Notes under the pieces: model-generated | Seen by the model: only the letters and a program-made list of their open reading frames with translations | The model's database searches: none | What the model was told of the DNA's origin: nothing | Position numbers and translations under genes: made by a program | DNA from: Brevipalpus yothersi | Taxonomy: Eukaryota; Arthropoda; Arachnida; Trombidiformes; Tenuipalpidae | Direction of reading: 5' to 3' | Assembly (NCBI GenBank): GCA_003956705.1 | Contig: QZCP01000179.1 | Location: 56,115-120,114 of the forward strand | Length of the DNA stretch: 64,000 nucleotides | Part shown: positions 23,353-34,946 of the stretch, one piece after another | How positions within the stretch are numbered: position 1 is the stretch's first letter | Layout: every line of letters begins with the position of its first letter

Positions 23353-25565
23353 TGAATGGTGATCATAAGTGGCCACACTACAAATAAAGATATACACACA
23401 TCGATGACCAGGCAAGAGAGGGGGCAAAAAGAGAGGCTAAAAGAGAGGCAGAGAGAGAGAGAGAGAAAGAGAGAGAGATGAATAACGGTGAATGGAGGAA
23501 GAGAGAGGGTCCGAGATAGAGTTTGAATGGGAAAGTGAAAAACAGCCTGGAGAAGAGGGAATTCAGTCCCGGGACATTATGAATAGATGAATGAATAGAG
23601 TGGAAAACATATTCAATGGAAAAAATTCGAGTGGTTGATTTAACACTTGTTACCCTCGTGATTTTAGCCTCTGTATGTATGTATGTGTGTGGTTAGTGGA
23701 TGAGGAAGAGCTGGATTGCAGTGAGTAACGGTGGTGGTGGTAGCAATGGACAGGGAATTCACGGATTGATTTGAAGTTCAAACAACATATTCTATGGAAG
23801 TCACATTTTCACGGCCTACGAAGCAACAATCATTATGGCTTTCCTAGTGAGATGTTGAATGAGGATCAAACAATCAATTAATGTTAACCACCATAGGCCT
23901 ATAGATCACTCTCGATGTAGGCTTGAACAGATTGAATTGAAATTGGAACATTGTTCTGATGGGAATATTGAATATGAATGGAACGATGATGGAAACAAAA
24001 AAACTTCTCTCAAGAATTAATTATCATCTTAGGATGCAGTCATACAAGACACAGATTGAGACTAGAAGAGGGGGACGCAATGTTCGATCATAATCATCAT
24101 GATGAGCCTGAATGTGCATGTATCCTGAAAAACGTGTCTGAATCTGTACACGAATCTGTGTGTGAGTCGAAACATCCTGTAAAATAGGAGTCAAAATAAG
24201 CCATCCTCTTATTTTCTTTTCCACTTTCTTATTTGCTGAGATATAAAAGTCGATTGAATGTGAGCAACCTCCTTCCCAGTTCTGAAGAATAAGTGAATCC
24301 ATGAGAATACCATGTCTCTATCTCTGTCCCTCTTACCCTATTCGTCTCACCATCTGAATCTTGTTGATCACAATTCTGATCATGATGATGTTCAAGAATT
24401 TGTGAGGATTCAATGTCCAATCGATTGGCTGGATGCTTGCTTGATGCGGATAAGATTTACTTGGACCATCAGTGGATGCACATGAACATGTACAATCACC
24501 TTGTTTCAAGCTGTACTTAGACGTATTATAAGTACCGTTACGCGTGGTTAAACGGAAAGAGGCGGCAAAGTGGGAGTCAGAGGAGGAGGAGGAGAGAGAA
24601 GATTCTGGCAGTTTCAGTTTCTTTTCCTCTGAGTGTGTAGTAGTAGTTGATTCAGATGGCTCAGATGAGAGGAATAGAAAAATATTCCCTCGAGGACATC
24701 CACAGGCTAAGCGGTTTGAGCTTCAAATCTCATCACACAACTGTTCAGTGGTAAAGTCTCTGTACAGTTTTCGTAGAGTGATTTGACATACAATGAAATC
24801 TTAATTGAATCGAGTCCAGGGAAAAGTGAATCTGGTGCGATTTGTATCAGACTAGGATCATGGAATATCATTCAATCTTTCGATAGATTTGATCTTGTAA
24901 AGCTTTTCCGATCAAAATCAACAGAATTTTCATCTCAATGAAACACTCGGATAAGTTTTCACACTCTGATCAGTCAAAGTTTTTGAGATTAATAGTTAAA
25001 CCCGGGAGCAATTTCGAAATTGTTCTTGATCCATTTATAAGCGGGAGGCTTAAAGCAAAATCATATCTAACCGTTAATCATCAAGAATTGTAACTACAAT
25101 TGTCTAGCAAACAGAAGCGATATTTGTAGAGCAACTTTTCGTCATATCCCCATCAATCTACTCCAAAAAAATTTTCAGAATTAAATATTCTGCTGTTCAC
25201 ATTATCATCTTACCTCTGTGGAAAGATAACTTCGGCGCTCCAGCTCGGTGCCACTGACTAGCCATGGAAACTATTCCATTTCTCAGAAAATGCCATCTAA
25301 CCTTGGAAATTCTAGAATTTTTGATTATTATTCCATTTTTTGAAATCGTCAAGAGAACTAAAATTCTTGATCGGTTCACCAGCACAGACAGTAAGATCTG
25401 AATGATAATATCGATTTGAGAATTTTTTACTTTGAGAACCGAAATCGGTAGTTTATTTATCACAGCTAGAAAGTGAAGCTAAATATGCCTCTTATTAAAA
25501 ATTCGAAATCGAAATACATCAATAATATTCGACTAGATTAATCAAAAGATACCTTCGGTAATCAT
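23353..25565. other. Upstream region of the bHLH gene
   Basis: This 2.2-kb stretch should contain the 5' UTR exon(s) and promoter of the minus-strand bHLH gene. A likely splice acceptor ends at about 23381 on the minus strand, and a GGGTAAGAG donor-like signal lies near 24336 (minus). A GA-rich run occupies 23445-23480. No other coding exon is convincing. A minus-strand AATAAA at 25452-25457 could end the LIPT2 transcript. Confidence 0.4.
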
Positions 25566-26288
25566 TCAAGGGCCAGCAGAGTTCAAAGTTTGAAGTTGAC
25601 AATCGAAAACTTTCTGAAAGCTTTCCAAAAGGATTGGAGCAAATTGACCGATAGTAAAATTCTTATCTAACTCTTTAGATAAAGATGTGACCGTCTTATC
25701 TTCGATTCCACATGGTATTATGTGATCAAACCATGTTAGATCAACGTTACAATTGATGGCAACTCCATGTGTTGTAACAAAACGATTTCCATGAACTCCA
25801 ATAGCGGCTATTTTTCGTTGATCATCAATCCAAACGCCAGGCAATTCTTCGATAGTTGAAATTTTTAGATTTTTTGGCAGTATATTACTGCAAGCGTCAA
25901 TTATGACACGCTCTAAATTGTGGACATAACATCTGAGTGATTTGTTGTTGAAAAAATTCCCTAAATACAAAATCGGATAAACAGTCAATTGTCCTGGTCC
26001 ATGGAAAGTGATCAGTCCACCTCGATCTGTTTCCTCAAAATCAGCACCCAAATTTCGGAGACGATCAATGAGAGTCTCATTTTCATATGGCTTACGACGA
26101 ATTCCAATTGTATATACAGGATCATGTTCAACCAGTAGTAGTCGATTGTCAATCGGATTGGCAGAATTTTCTGGAGAGGAAGAATCTTTCAGTTGATTTA
26201 GAATATTTTGTTTCACTTCACATTGAATGTTGAATGCTTTTTTCCAACTCATACGACCCAAGTTTACCACACGAACTATTGGTTTCAT
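25566..26288 (-). CDS. LIPT2: Lipoyl(octanoyl) transferase 2 (LipB family), mitochondrial
   Basis: Single exon, 240 residues. LipB enzymes move octanoyl from acyl carrier protein to the lipoyl domain of mitochondrial enzyme complexes, the first step of protein lipoylation. Family marks are LLVEHDPVYTIGIR (51-64), the RGG-x-TFHGPGQLTVYPI block (89-106), ELPGVWIDDQRKIAAIGVH (148-166) with the active-site Lys159, FVTTHGVAINCNVDL (170-184) and the catalytic Cys193 in IIPCGIEDKTVTSL. All expected active-site residues are present and the length is typical. The N-terminus is short but basic, compatible with mitochondrial import. The gene is divergent from CDK7 across about 1 kb. Confidence 0.95.
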   Translation of the reverse strand: MKPIVRVVNLGRMSWKKAFNIQCEVKQNILNQLKDSSSPENSANPIDNRLLLVEHDPVYTIGIRRKPYENETLIDRLRNLGADFEETDRGGLITFHGPGQLTVYPILYLGNFFNNKSLRCYVHNLERVIIDACSNILPKNLKISTIEELPGVWIDDQRKIAAIGVHGNRFVTTHGVAINCNVDLTWFDHIIPCGIEDKTVTSLSKELDKNFTIGQFAPILLESFQKVFDCQLQTLNSAGP

Positions 26289-27335
26289 TTTCTGCTGGAA
26301 TATGGTAATAATTAATCACTAGATTTAGATAAGTTCAGTGAATGCAGATACATCTCGTACAGTTTTAAATTGCTGCTGCAATTGATGCTGATATAAACAA
26401 CTGAGCGTGTTTATCATGTGATCACTCGATCATCGGTTAAAGTTGAAAAGTTACCTCCTTTTCGTGAACAATATTCATTTTCGGTCGAAAATTTTCACAA
26501 TTGAAACTGCAATATACTTGACTATATGAATAAATTGATAATTTCCAGGCGATTAGAATATATTAAGAATGAATTTTCATTTGCAGGTGTAATAAATGTT
26601 CTACTCAAAGATATTAAGAAATGAAAGCAAACACAATAACTTTGTTAATGATCCTGACAAGTTCAGGTTCTTTAAAGGGGAGATGATGATAAGAGGACTG
26701 ATTCAATTGATGACTCTTCCTCAATGGTTTACGACCCATCTTTCTGATCCCCTAAAATCAAAAGAGAGGTTGATGAAATCCTTAAGATTCGCTCATCATT
26801 GCACCAAAAAGCAGATGAAGTTCTGTGTCATTCTCCAATCCATTTCATTGCAAGAATTATTGCCAAAAACTCATAACTTCTCTTCAACATGATTGCAATT
26901 GTAACACTCATCACTTGAAATTTAACACAGTATTCATCAGAAACTAATCAGATAATGTTTCAGAAAAAACAAACAATAAAATATTCAAATGTTCACAAAG
27001 CTGCTGATTTTGAATGAGCCGCTTTTGGATAGTTGCGAAAACATTTTCATTTTTTGGTGGGCAAAACATCATGTTTTAAACATGTGGCTAGGCTTTGATA
27101 AAAATTTTGCCGGCTGCAGTTAAGTAGATTGTGTTTAGTTTAGTGTTTTCTGTTGGTTGATCACGATCATGCTTGGGTCACATTGAACGAGAGATTGATG
27201 ACCAAGAATGGTCAACAAATGTTGTGTTAATTGTGCATATATGAAGTGAACATTTGGATTTCAATTCAGGTTGTAGCTCAGAAGGATTCAATCCAGCAAG
27301 AATATTGATTCATTGAAAGTTGTTGAACAATCATC
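26289..27335. other. Divergent intergenic region LIPT2 / CDK7
   Basis: Both promoters are expected here. A 98-codon plus-strand open frame at 26596-26892 resembles no family I know and has no clear splice or start context, so I treat it as non-coding. No TATA box or known factor site is convincing. Confidence 0.4.
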
Positions 27336-28611
27336 ATGTCACAATCACCAAGTCATAAATCTCGTTATGAAAAAGTTAAATTTTTGGGTGAGGGTCAGGT
27401 AAGTGATCACCATCGACGATTGATGATTGATTTGTTAATCTTGTTCTTTTCTATTGTACCAGTTCGCTAATGTTTACAAAGCCTATGACAATAAGACGGG
27501 CGATTATGTTGCCGTCAAAAAGATTAAATTGGGCAATCGTGAAGAAGCCAAAGATGGTATCAATAGGACAGCTTTGAGAGAAATTAAATTACTGCAAGAG
27601 TTGTCACATGAAAATATAATAGGGGTGAGTTGCTTTGATTGAGAGCGATTATTGTTTTAATTGGGTTTCTCTGTATCCTTTCGTCCAGCTTCTAGATGTG
27701 TTTGGACATAGATCGAACATTTCACTCGTATTTGATTTCATGGAAACCGATTTGGAAAGGATTATCAAAGATACCAAATTTGTTCTCACACCGGCAATCA
27801 TAAAATCTTACATGCTGATGACATTGAAAGGTTTAGAGTACCTCCACATGAATTGGATTCTCCATCGAGTAAGTTATAGTCGCATGTCACTCTCATTTTG
27901 GTATTCTCAATCCCTCATTTTTCATCAGGATCTCAAGCCAAACAATCTGTTGATAGATGAAAAAGGTATCATAAAAATTGCTGACTTTGGTTTAGCAAGA
28001 AGTTTTGGCTCACCAACACGATTGTTCACCAACCAAGTAGTTACTCGCTGGTATCGAGCCCCTGAACTTTTGTTTGGAGCTACCAGATATGGTACTGGAG
28101 TTGACATATGGGCATTGGGATGTATTCTGGCGGAACTTCTATTACGAATTCCTCTACTACCTGGTGATACTGATATTGACCAACTCCAAAAAATTTTTCA
28201 ATGTATGGGAACTCCAACGGAAGAAGAGTGGCCGGTAAATATTGCTGAAAATGCTACTTGCTGTTCGTGTCATTCAGTAAAGTATAATTATTTCTATTTT
28301 TATTCCAGGAAAAAACCAACCTACCTGACTTCGTTAAATTCAAGCCATGTCCGAAGACAAATTTTCGTGACCTGTTCAGTGCTGCATCAGAGAAACTGTT
28401 AGAACTTCTTGACTCGATGCTTCGACTTAATCCTTTGGAACGATGTACATGTACCAAGGCACTCCAGATGGGCTACTTTTACGAGAAACCAGCTCCAGCA
28501 CCTCCACATGAAACTAGACCGAAACCAAAGGTAGAAGAAGACAAAAAAAGACCCTCAGAAAATGTGCCTTTCGCTGCAAAAAGACTGAGATTCGACAACA
28601 TCGATGAATGA
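27336..28611 (+). CDS. CDK7: Cyclin-dependent kinase 7 (CAK / TFIIH kinase)
   Basis: Five exons joined in phase 0: 27336-27398, 27463-27624, 27689-27868, 27929-28234, 28309-28611, giving 337 residues (human 346). CDK7 with cyclin H and MAT1 activates other CDKs and, in TFIIH, phosphorylates the RNA polymerase II C-terminal domain. Visible marks are the glycine loop LGEGQ|FANVYKA, catalytic Lys in YVAVKKIKLG, the CDK7-type NRTALREIKLLQEL helix, LVFDFMETDLERII, the catalytic loop HR|DLKPNNLL and DFG. The T-loop RSFGSPTRLFTNQVVTRWYR keeps both the GSP serine and the TNQVV threonine that CDK7 phosphorylates. The tail ends in a basic NVPFAAKRLRF segment typical of CDK7 nuclear tails. All introns are short (60-74 bases). 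A decayed copy of this gene lies near 32620-33440. Confidence 0.97.
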
Positions 28612-30360
28612 TCTTTTACATTGTATATCCCCTTTGATAGCAAATTCCCATCTGATTTCCTATTAGTCTCTCTGAGTGTTTTCTTCCCCAAAATGACAGA
28701 TCATTCAATTTCTCATTCATTCGAAAATGGCTTCTATCATTTTCCCATTAGAATCACGGTCATAGATGCGGTTTTAAATATTCGATTGGATTTTTGTTAA
28801 ATGATATTGTACACCTTTTCATCTTGTCAAGATTCCATTTAATTTGTGATAAATTCGTGAAAAACATAATCTAACTCCGAATCCGAAAACCTTCTTTTTT
28901 ATAATCCGATCAAAAATTCCAATACTAGCATTAATCCTTTTGGTCAAAGTACTTATAAACATATATTTTTCGATAGCCCTTCGACTATTGATCGTCAATC
29001 GAGTTTTCAAACTTAGCTGCAGAAGAATGCCGATTTTACTCTTGACCAACTCTTCCAAGTTGATTTATTTTCTAATCAATAACTTAGTCAAATGTCTTAT
29101 TCAGTCGCTTCAATCCAGATTCCTCATCATCACCACACTTCTACATTCACATCTTCATCATAACTTTTGAAAGCTTCCTTCGAGCTGTTTTCATGATTCC
29201 TGATTGGATATGGAGAAATTTTTTCCCCTCAAAGTTAACATAATCGTTTCAATGACCACTGTCCATGATCATCGTACAACTTCCGCTCCATTTTCCAAAA
29301 ATACATCTCCATTCAGGTCACACAGTTCAAATGTCATCACCAATATAGTCCACCATATAATACATCAAGTATGTCCAGTGTCCATGATTGTTATAAGAAA
29401 AAAAAAATTATTCCTCTATCAACGGAAAGGTAAAAAACTCTCTTTCCTCCTCTGCTCTATTATCACATAATCCACACAGACAATCTAGCGATCAAAACCC
29501 TCTATTTCAAGTACAATTCCTCCCCCACCCCCCAAAATTTAACACACTAATCAAAACAGTCACCACATCCAACGGATAACCTCTGACCTACTTTTTCCCC
29601 CTGAATCCTCAACTTTTTCCAGACTATCATCATCATCATTCGTACTGTACATGGCTGTTGACGAAATGGAATGACGAAACGTAACTAGCCTGTAATGTGA
29701 ATCATCATGAAGCAAGCAAGTGAAAAAAAAACAGGGCGAATGTTGCGCCCTCGCAAAGGCCTACTTTTTACTTTTTATATGTGCTGTTACTGTGTACACT
29801 GTACACCTTGGAAAAATGAGAGAGAAGAAGTGAGATGTGTCTGTATACATGGTCAATCAATTGAGAGATGATGATTAATTTTGTTTATCTTCTTCACCCT
29901 GAATAGTGTTTCATTATGGTATATGATTGAATGATAGAAATAAGATGAGTGAAATTAATTATTATTTTGGAAATATGTTTGTGTGTTTACTAATGGTGTG
30001 ATCATCAATCGAATCATATATATGAACATATATATCTACATTTGGGATTAAAAGTGTATCTTTTTATAATATGATACATGTTTACTGGTGATCACTGTAT
30101 ATTCACTTGTGTGCCTCTCTCTCTCTCTCTTTCTCTTCTTTTCTCTCTTTTTTCTGTCCCTTTCTTTCTCTCTCTCTCTTTCTTTCTGCATAGAAACAGT
30201 AGATACATACATTTTTAATTGCATATCTATATAAATCAACCCATTTGTTGCCACCTTCACCACCTTCTCGTGTATGTGTTTGTGTGTGAGTGTTTATTTT
30301 CTTGTGTGGATATCTTGTGCCACCTGATCATCATCATCATCATTTGAAGAATCCTTGACC
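28612..30360. other. Intergenic DNA between CDK7 and the Asx homologue
   Basis: Contains the CDK7 3' UTR and the promoter/5' UTR of the Asx gene. No additional exon is supported. A pyrimidine-rich imperfect CT/TTTC tract at 30115-30186 sits about 180 bases before the Asx start codon. Confidence 0.45.
30115..30186. repeat. Imperfect CT/TTTC pyrimidine tract
   Basis: About 72 bases of almost pure pyrimidine on the plus strand, upstream of the Asx start codon. It could affect transcription or simply be a decayed microsatellite. Confidence 0.85.
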
Positions 30361-30518
30361 ATGAACACGGACAAGATTGGTGGCAATCAAGTTCATCCTA
30401 AAAAGGTAAGCTTCGCTGAAGTCTCTTCTCTTCTTTTCAATTGATATGTATCCAATGAGTGTTGCTTGGAACTGAATTGCTTACCTTTGATGAAATATGT
30501 GTTAGTGTGTGTAAGAGG

Positions 30519-30567
<49 letters not shown>

Positions 30568-32524
30568 GAGGAAGATTTCATGTGCATTTGTAATGAGTTG
30601 TTTACGTTGATATTCTCTCTTCCAGATTCTCACCGAGTATGTACCACTTCTGGATGCTCATGTAACTGGATTACTGGATACAGTTCGAAGTAATGGGGCC
30701 AATAGTAATGGTGGAAAGACTAGGAAAAGAAGAAAAAAGGCATCAAGCTATGAAAAGATTGCTGAGGAAACACGAAAAATTGATCTTACATCACCCGATT
30801 CAATTTTAGTGGACATCAATTTGCGCCACATAATCAATATGAAAACATTCAACTCACTGCCTCTATTTTATCAATATAAGCTTACAAGAATGTTGCCAAA
30901 GTGTGACCAAATTGAGACAGCTGAAGGATTCATCAAACCTGGTCCCAATGCATTAAGAAATGAATTCTTCAATCGTGCATCTAGAGCCTGGGAAGATAGA
31001 CTGAAGGAAGGCAAGTTGACTCCTGAGTTTTTGTTGAAATGGAAGAATGACTTGCAAAGAGAGAAGGCTAAACTGGATCCGTGGAAATTGAAAAATTTTG
31101 AGCCTGTATGGGGCCAACCCGTTGAATCACAGAAACACCGTGAACCCAGAGTCGAGCATCTGAGTATAACCAAAAATCACCGCATACGTCCTGAAAAGTG
31201 TCCTCTCAAAAAAGATAGTCTATCAATTGTAAGAGAAAATTGTCCAACTCAACAACATCAAAGAACCGAGCCGATCAACATCTCGGGAAGAATTACCCGT
31301 GCAAAAGCTTTGCATCATAGGCTCCAGTTGGCCTCTTCTTCAACCCCAGAATCTATCGAAGATAAACCATCTACTGTTGATCCGATTGGGAGAACTCTCA
31401 GACAAATCAACAAAAGCCTTACTATTGAACCTGTTAATTATGATCCAGAACGCAGTAGAACTCTATTCGATTCAATTAGAGTCAAAAGTTTCACTAATTT
31501 GAAGCCCGATAGCTCCAGAAGGGTGGGCTCCTCATCAAATTCATCCATATTTTCAACTCTTCCTTCATCATCTACACCTTCTCCACTATCCACATCATCA
31601 TCATCTGACCTTCAGGAAGCCATCCTCTCATCTCTTCCTTATAAATTACCTTCTGGTACCTCTATTATACCTTTTGTTTCGCAAACTCCTCCTCAATCTA
31701 GTGCTGTTGAAGTTCCAGTGATGAAAAGTTCATCAAAGATAACTACTCGACAATCATCCTCACGATCTTTAGCACCCTCGTCATCATCATCATCCACTCC
31801 GCTTCCATCCAGATCATCGCCTCGATTAATACCAAAATCTATGAGAAATTCTAACTTAAGGGTCGCCAATAAGCGTAAAAATGATGCAACTGAGGATGAG
31901 TGTCTCCACTTACCCTCTCAAATAACTGTTATTCCTATCGGACAAACTTCAGTCGAATCTATATCTGAATCCGTTGATATGGAGAACACCTCTTCCTCCT
32001 CATCTCGTTGTGCTTCTTCTAAAGTTGCCCGAATACTTCCTAAACCCTTGGACGAGAGCTTTTCGCTACCAAAGCAACAGCAGCAACAACAACAACAACA
32101 ACTTCAAGTTGCAACAAGTCAGTGGACAAAAGAAGGTACAATTGATAACTACAATCAGCATATTGATCCTAGTCGTATAGCGATGAAAGATGATCACTTT
32201 CTCATATTACCTCCTCAAATTACGGTCATTCCTCTTGGTCAGCCTCAGATGACTCAACCACCCGTGAACAATACTTATTATATCAGCACCAATTCGAATA
32301 TGATCACAGATCCTTATCAAACTTTTCCACCCATGCCGATCGCTTCGATGCCGTCTACTTCTTCTGCGATGATTCCCTACATGCATCCTGTGAGTTCTAC
32401 GCCACAATCTATTGTCCCAGATTGTTCATGCAATCTGAAGACACTAGTTGTTAAATGCTGCTCTTATTGCCATCACGATTATGTTGGACCCCTTCATATT
32501 TGCTACACATGTTTAGTTCGTTGA
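30361..32524 (+). CDS. Asx: Additional sex combs / ASXL homologue (compact)
   Basis: Two exons, 30361-30405 and 30626-32524, joined KK|ILTEYVPLLD, 647 residues. The ATG at 30361 is the first in-frame Met after a TGA. Residues about 70-178 form the DEUBAD (ASXH) domain: SILVDINLRHIINMKTFNSL, the NEFFNRASRAWEDRL block with the NEF motif (127-129), then FLLKWKNDLQREKAKLDPWK. The last 33 residues match the C-terminal Asx/ASXL PHD finger: CSCNLKTLVVK, CCSYCHHDYVGP, HICYTCLVR, ending at the chain terminus as in ASXL. The DEUBAD binds and activates BAP1/Calypso in PR-DUB, which removes ubiquitin from histone H2A. The middle is Ser/Thr/Pro-rich with a nine-Gln run. The protein is far shorter than fly Asx or human ASXL1-3 (over 1,400 residues), and no HARE-HTH domain is seen. 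Intron 1 carries a GA tract. Confidence 0.9.
30522..30561. repeat. (GA)n microsatellite in Asx intron 1
   Basis: Perfect AG tract of about 40 bases inside the 220-base first intron; on the coding strand it lies about 65 bases before the acceptor. Confidence 0.95.
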
Positions 32525-32619
32525 GAGCTGATAAATTAACTCGTAAGCTTCAGATTTCAGGAGATGGTAAATTGAAATCGACGAATGAACAGGTGTCGAT
32601 CACGGTCAGACGTTGCCTT

Positions 32620-33440
32620 ATTCCAGGAAGGCGAAAGAAATTCTCACAGTGGTATGTTGAATCTCACCCAAAGATCTGATTGGTTCATCTGATCAACGAA
32701 TGTTCGTAAACCAGTGAGGCTTTATCATTTGCGTTGCCTAAGTCATTATTCAGGAGTCACTCACATGTGTATTCTGAGTCATTAATTTCTCAGGAGTCAA
32801 ACAATCGGTTGGTCAATGAGAAGGTAATCTCACAATTGCTCGACTGGGTATTTCTAAGGCTCCTATACTAATCGATGCGATTGTTCACATGATAGAAAGG
32901 GGACATATGAACTCATTCTCTGAGTTTGTCTTGACGTTTTGGAAAGAAAAATGTGGGCTCTCGTATGTATTTCAGCTAATCATCTTCTCAAAATTTCTCT
33001 TTTACCTGGTGATACTTGCATTAAATTTAATGCAAAAGATTTTCCGGTTCATTTTCTTTAAGAGAAAAGTGGCTGGTAATTATTGTCAAGAATTCTCTCA
33101 ACTTGATCTCTCAACTAAGAATATTCTCATTCTTCCACAGGAGAGAACCCGATCATATTCAAACCATATCCAGAGTCTCCTTTTTTGTGAAACATTCACC
33201 ACTATCGTCTTGGAATAACTCAATCATCAGATGAACTAGAGCATCCTTCATAAAGCCAAGAAGAATAGACAGAAAAATAGACTTCTGAAAAATGTATCTT
33301 TTGCTGCAGAGAGATTAAGATTACGATTTAGCTATATCAAAGAGGATGTTATTCTTCGATCGTGGATTTACAAATTTAGAATTTCTTTAAGCTTTTTTGT
33401 CGAGAGTATCTTCTTACTCAAATGATGCATCTCATACATG
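32620..33440 (+). pseudogene. Degenerate, intron-bearing duplicate of CDK7
   Basis: This stretch aligns by eye, in order and on the same strand, with CDK7 from exon 3 to past its stop codon. Clearest matches: exon 4 start (CTCAGGAGTCAAACAATCGG at 32791-32810 against CDK7 27925 on), a WALxCI-x-A-x-xLLKISLLPGDT reading at 32951-33016 against WALGCILAELLLRIPLLPGDT, with 14 identical bases TACCTGGTGATACT at 33003-33016 and 28158-28171, and a tail reading NVSFAAERLRL (33289-33323) against NVPFAAKRLRF. Two introns are recognisable, including 33076-33140 (65 bases) matching CDK7 28235-28308 (74 bases) at both ends, so it came from DNA duplication rather than an mRNA. Frameshifts and stops (for example TGA 33188-33190) and loss of DFG and the T-loop show that it is dead as a kinase. 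The 5' limit is uncertain. Confidence 0.8.
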
Positions 33441-34083
33441 TCGACAGAGAAAGAAGGATCCATGGTGATTATTATCATTTAACATGAGGATTCACAAAAA
33501 GTGATGAATTGTGATTTTATAAAAATTTAAATAAATATTTGTTGACATATATCGAAAATTTATTTCCTGTCCTCCATCTATTCAAACGTATCGATTACTG
33601 ATATGGCTCAACAATGTCAGCTCATAAATGAAAAATGGATATATAATCTCAACAAGTACTGGAAATTCCATTGCAAATTGGACCAATTAAGAAAGCCTCG
33701 AATATTATGCCGAGACTCATTCTGTTTTGTGATGCATCAAATGAAGACGAAGACATATCACCAAAATTATTGTGATAGATACCTACGTTATGTTGTGAGT
33801 GTTTCAATGATTTTGGCTTGAAATAAAATGAGGCCACTCAGGATTGAGAGTATCATTAAAACAAGGAAATCGGTTACTAAAGAATTCTCTTGAACTTACA
33901 GTTCAGTTGTACAATACAATTTTTTCAAAATTTATAAGCTTCATTCGCCTGAGTATCGAGAGCATGCATTTTGATTCATCTTTTGTGGAGTTTTTCAAAA
34001 AAGTCGGCTCATTGTTTTCGCTGATTAATCGGAAAAGAATTAAGGGCTCAATGAGATAGGGTACAGTTGGACTGAAGATTGCG
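33441..34083. other. Short intergenic region between the CDK7 relic and RCE1
   Basis: An AATAAA at 33530-33535 could terminate Asx transcripts, in which case the CDK7 relic would lie in the Asx 3' UTR. A 42-codon open stretch at about 33642-33776 reads like protein (VLEIPLQIGPIKKASNIM) but has no start or splice sites. I do not call it a gene. Confidence 0.4.
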
Positions 34084-34946
34084 CTATGTATACATCATAA
34101 AAACAATAAATGATATCACAAAAGAGATGGCACCGATAATGGTGGCATTTCGTAACACTTTGTCAGAGAATAGCTCATCAAATCGTGGTGCGGCAAAATA
34201 GTTACATATTGAGTGAACAATTATGGGTGAAATTATGGAATTTGTTTTAAGGCGCAACATGGAAGCATATGCGGCAAAAATGAAGGTTATGGTGAGATGT
34301 GATAAAGTCTCTGGCCATTGATATCGTATGATATCGATGGTAATTCGGTCTTCATCAACAAGATGATGAGGTAAATGAGACAAGCTGAATAAGAGCGAGC
34401 CAATCAATACAGTTGTCGATGGAGAAAAACATTGAATCAAAAGATGTATCAGTAAATCACGAAACAAAATTTCCTCCAAGATTGGGGCGGCAAAAATGTT
34501 CCGCACCAAGATATGAATATTATCCCACTGATTCAAGCCACCAAGACCATCTCTTATGTCCGAAAGTAGAGGTCCAGCGAATAAGATGAGAGTCAATATC
34601 ACAGGTAGTATGATGGTTGATCTAAGATCATCGAAAGAGAATTCGATTACAGCTCGATGTCTAAGACTTTGTAAGTATGAATGAGAAAAAAATTCGATAA
34701 TCATGGTAGAGATGATGGCAGAACATATCATTCCAAAAAGTTTTCGATAAATTGTCACAGCTTGATCCCTAAAGTAGAAAGAACGATGTAAGAATCAAAT
34801 GTCTTTGATTAAGTATCACATTCGATGACTTACCTATTCCGCTTCCAACCAAATAAATTGATTAGAACAACAATGGTCAAGGTGATGAGAACCGCAACAA
34901 CTAAAGTGGACACTGTACAGCCCATTCTATCAATATCTACCTCCAT
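34084..34946 (-). CDS. RCE1: CAAX prenyl protease 2 (Rce1 family)
   Basis: Two exons, 34946-34834 and 34768-34084, joined within an Arg codon (GWKRN-R-DQAVTIYRK), 265 residues. Rce1 is an ER-membrane glutamyl protease that removes the last three residues of prenylated CAAX proteins such as Ras and Rho. Marks of the ABI/Rce1 fold are RNIFAAPILEEILFRDLL with the catalytic Glu136-Glu137 and Arg141, SLSHLPHH with His169, and IVHSICNYFAAPRFDE with His223 and Asn227. All conserved residues are present. The first exon encodes a hydrophobic helix (TLVVAVLITLTIVVLINLF) before the WKRNRDQ segment, and several more membrane helices follow. It is somewhat shorter than human RCE1 (329). The intron is 65 bases. 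Divergent from RAD1. Confidence 0.93.

Noticed and set aside
26596..26892. 98-codon open frame between LIPT2 and CDK7
   Set aside because: No recognisable motif, no Kozak or splice context, and it lies in a divergent promoter interval.
27265..27300. tRNA-like A box (TAGCTCAGAAGG) beside a B-box-like GATTCAATCC
   Set aside because: The two boxes overlap without room for D and anticodon arms, and no acceptor stem pairs. It lies in the CDK7 5' region.
32889..33218. 109-codon open frame with hydrophobic content
   Set aside because: It runs out of frame through the CDK7 relic; the CDK7-like residues lie in another frame, so this is not an independent gene.
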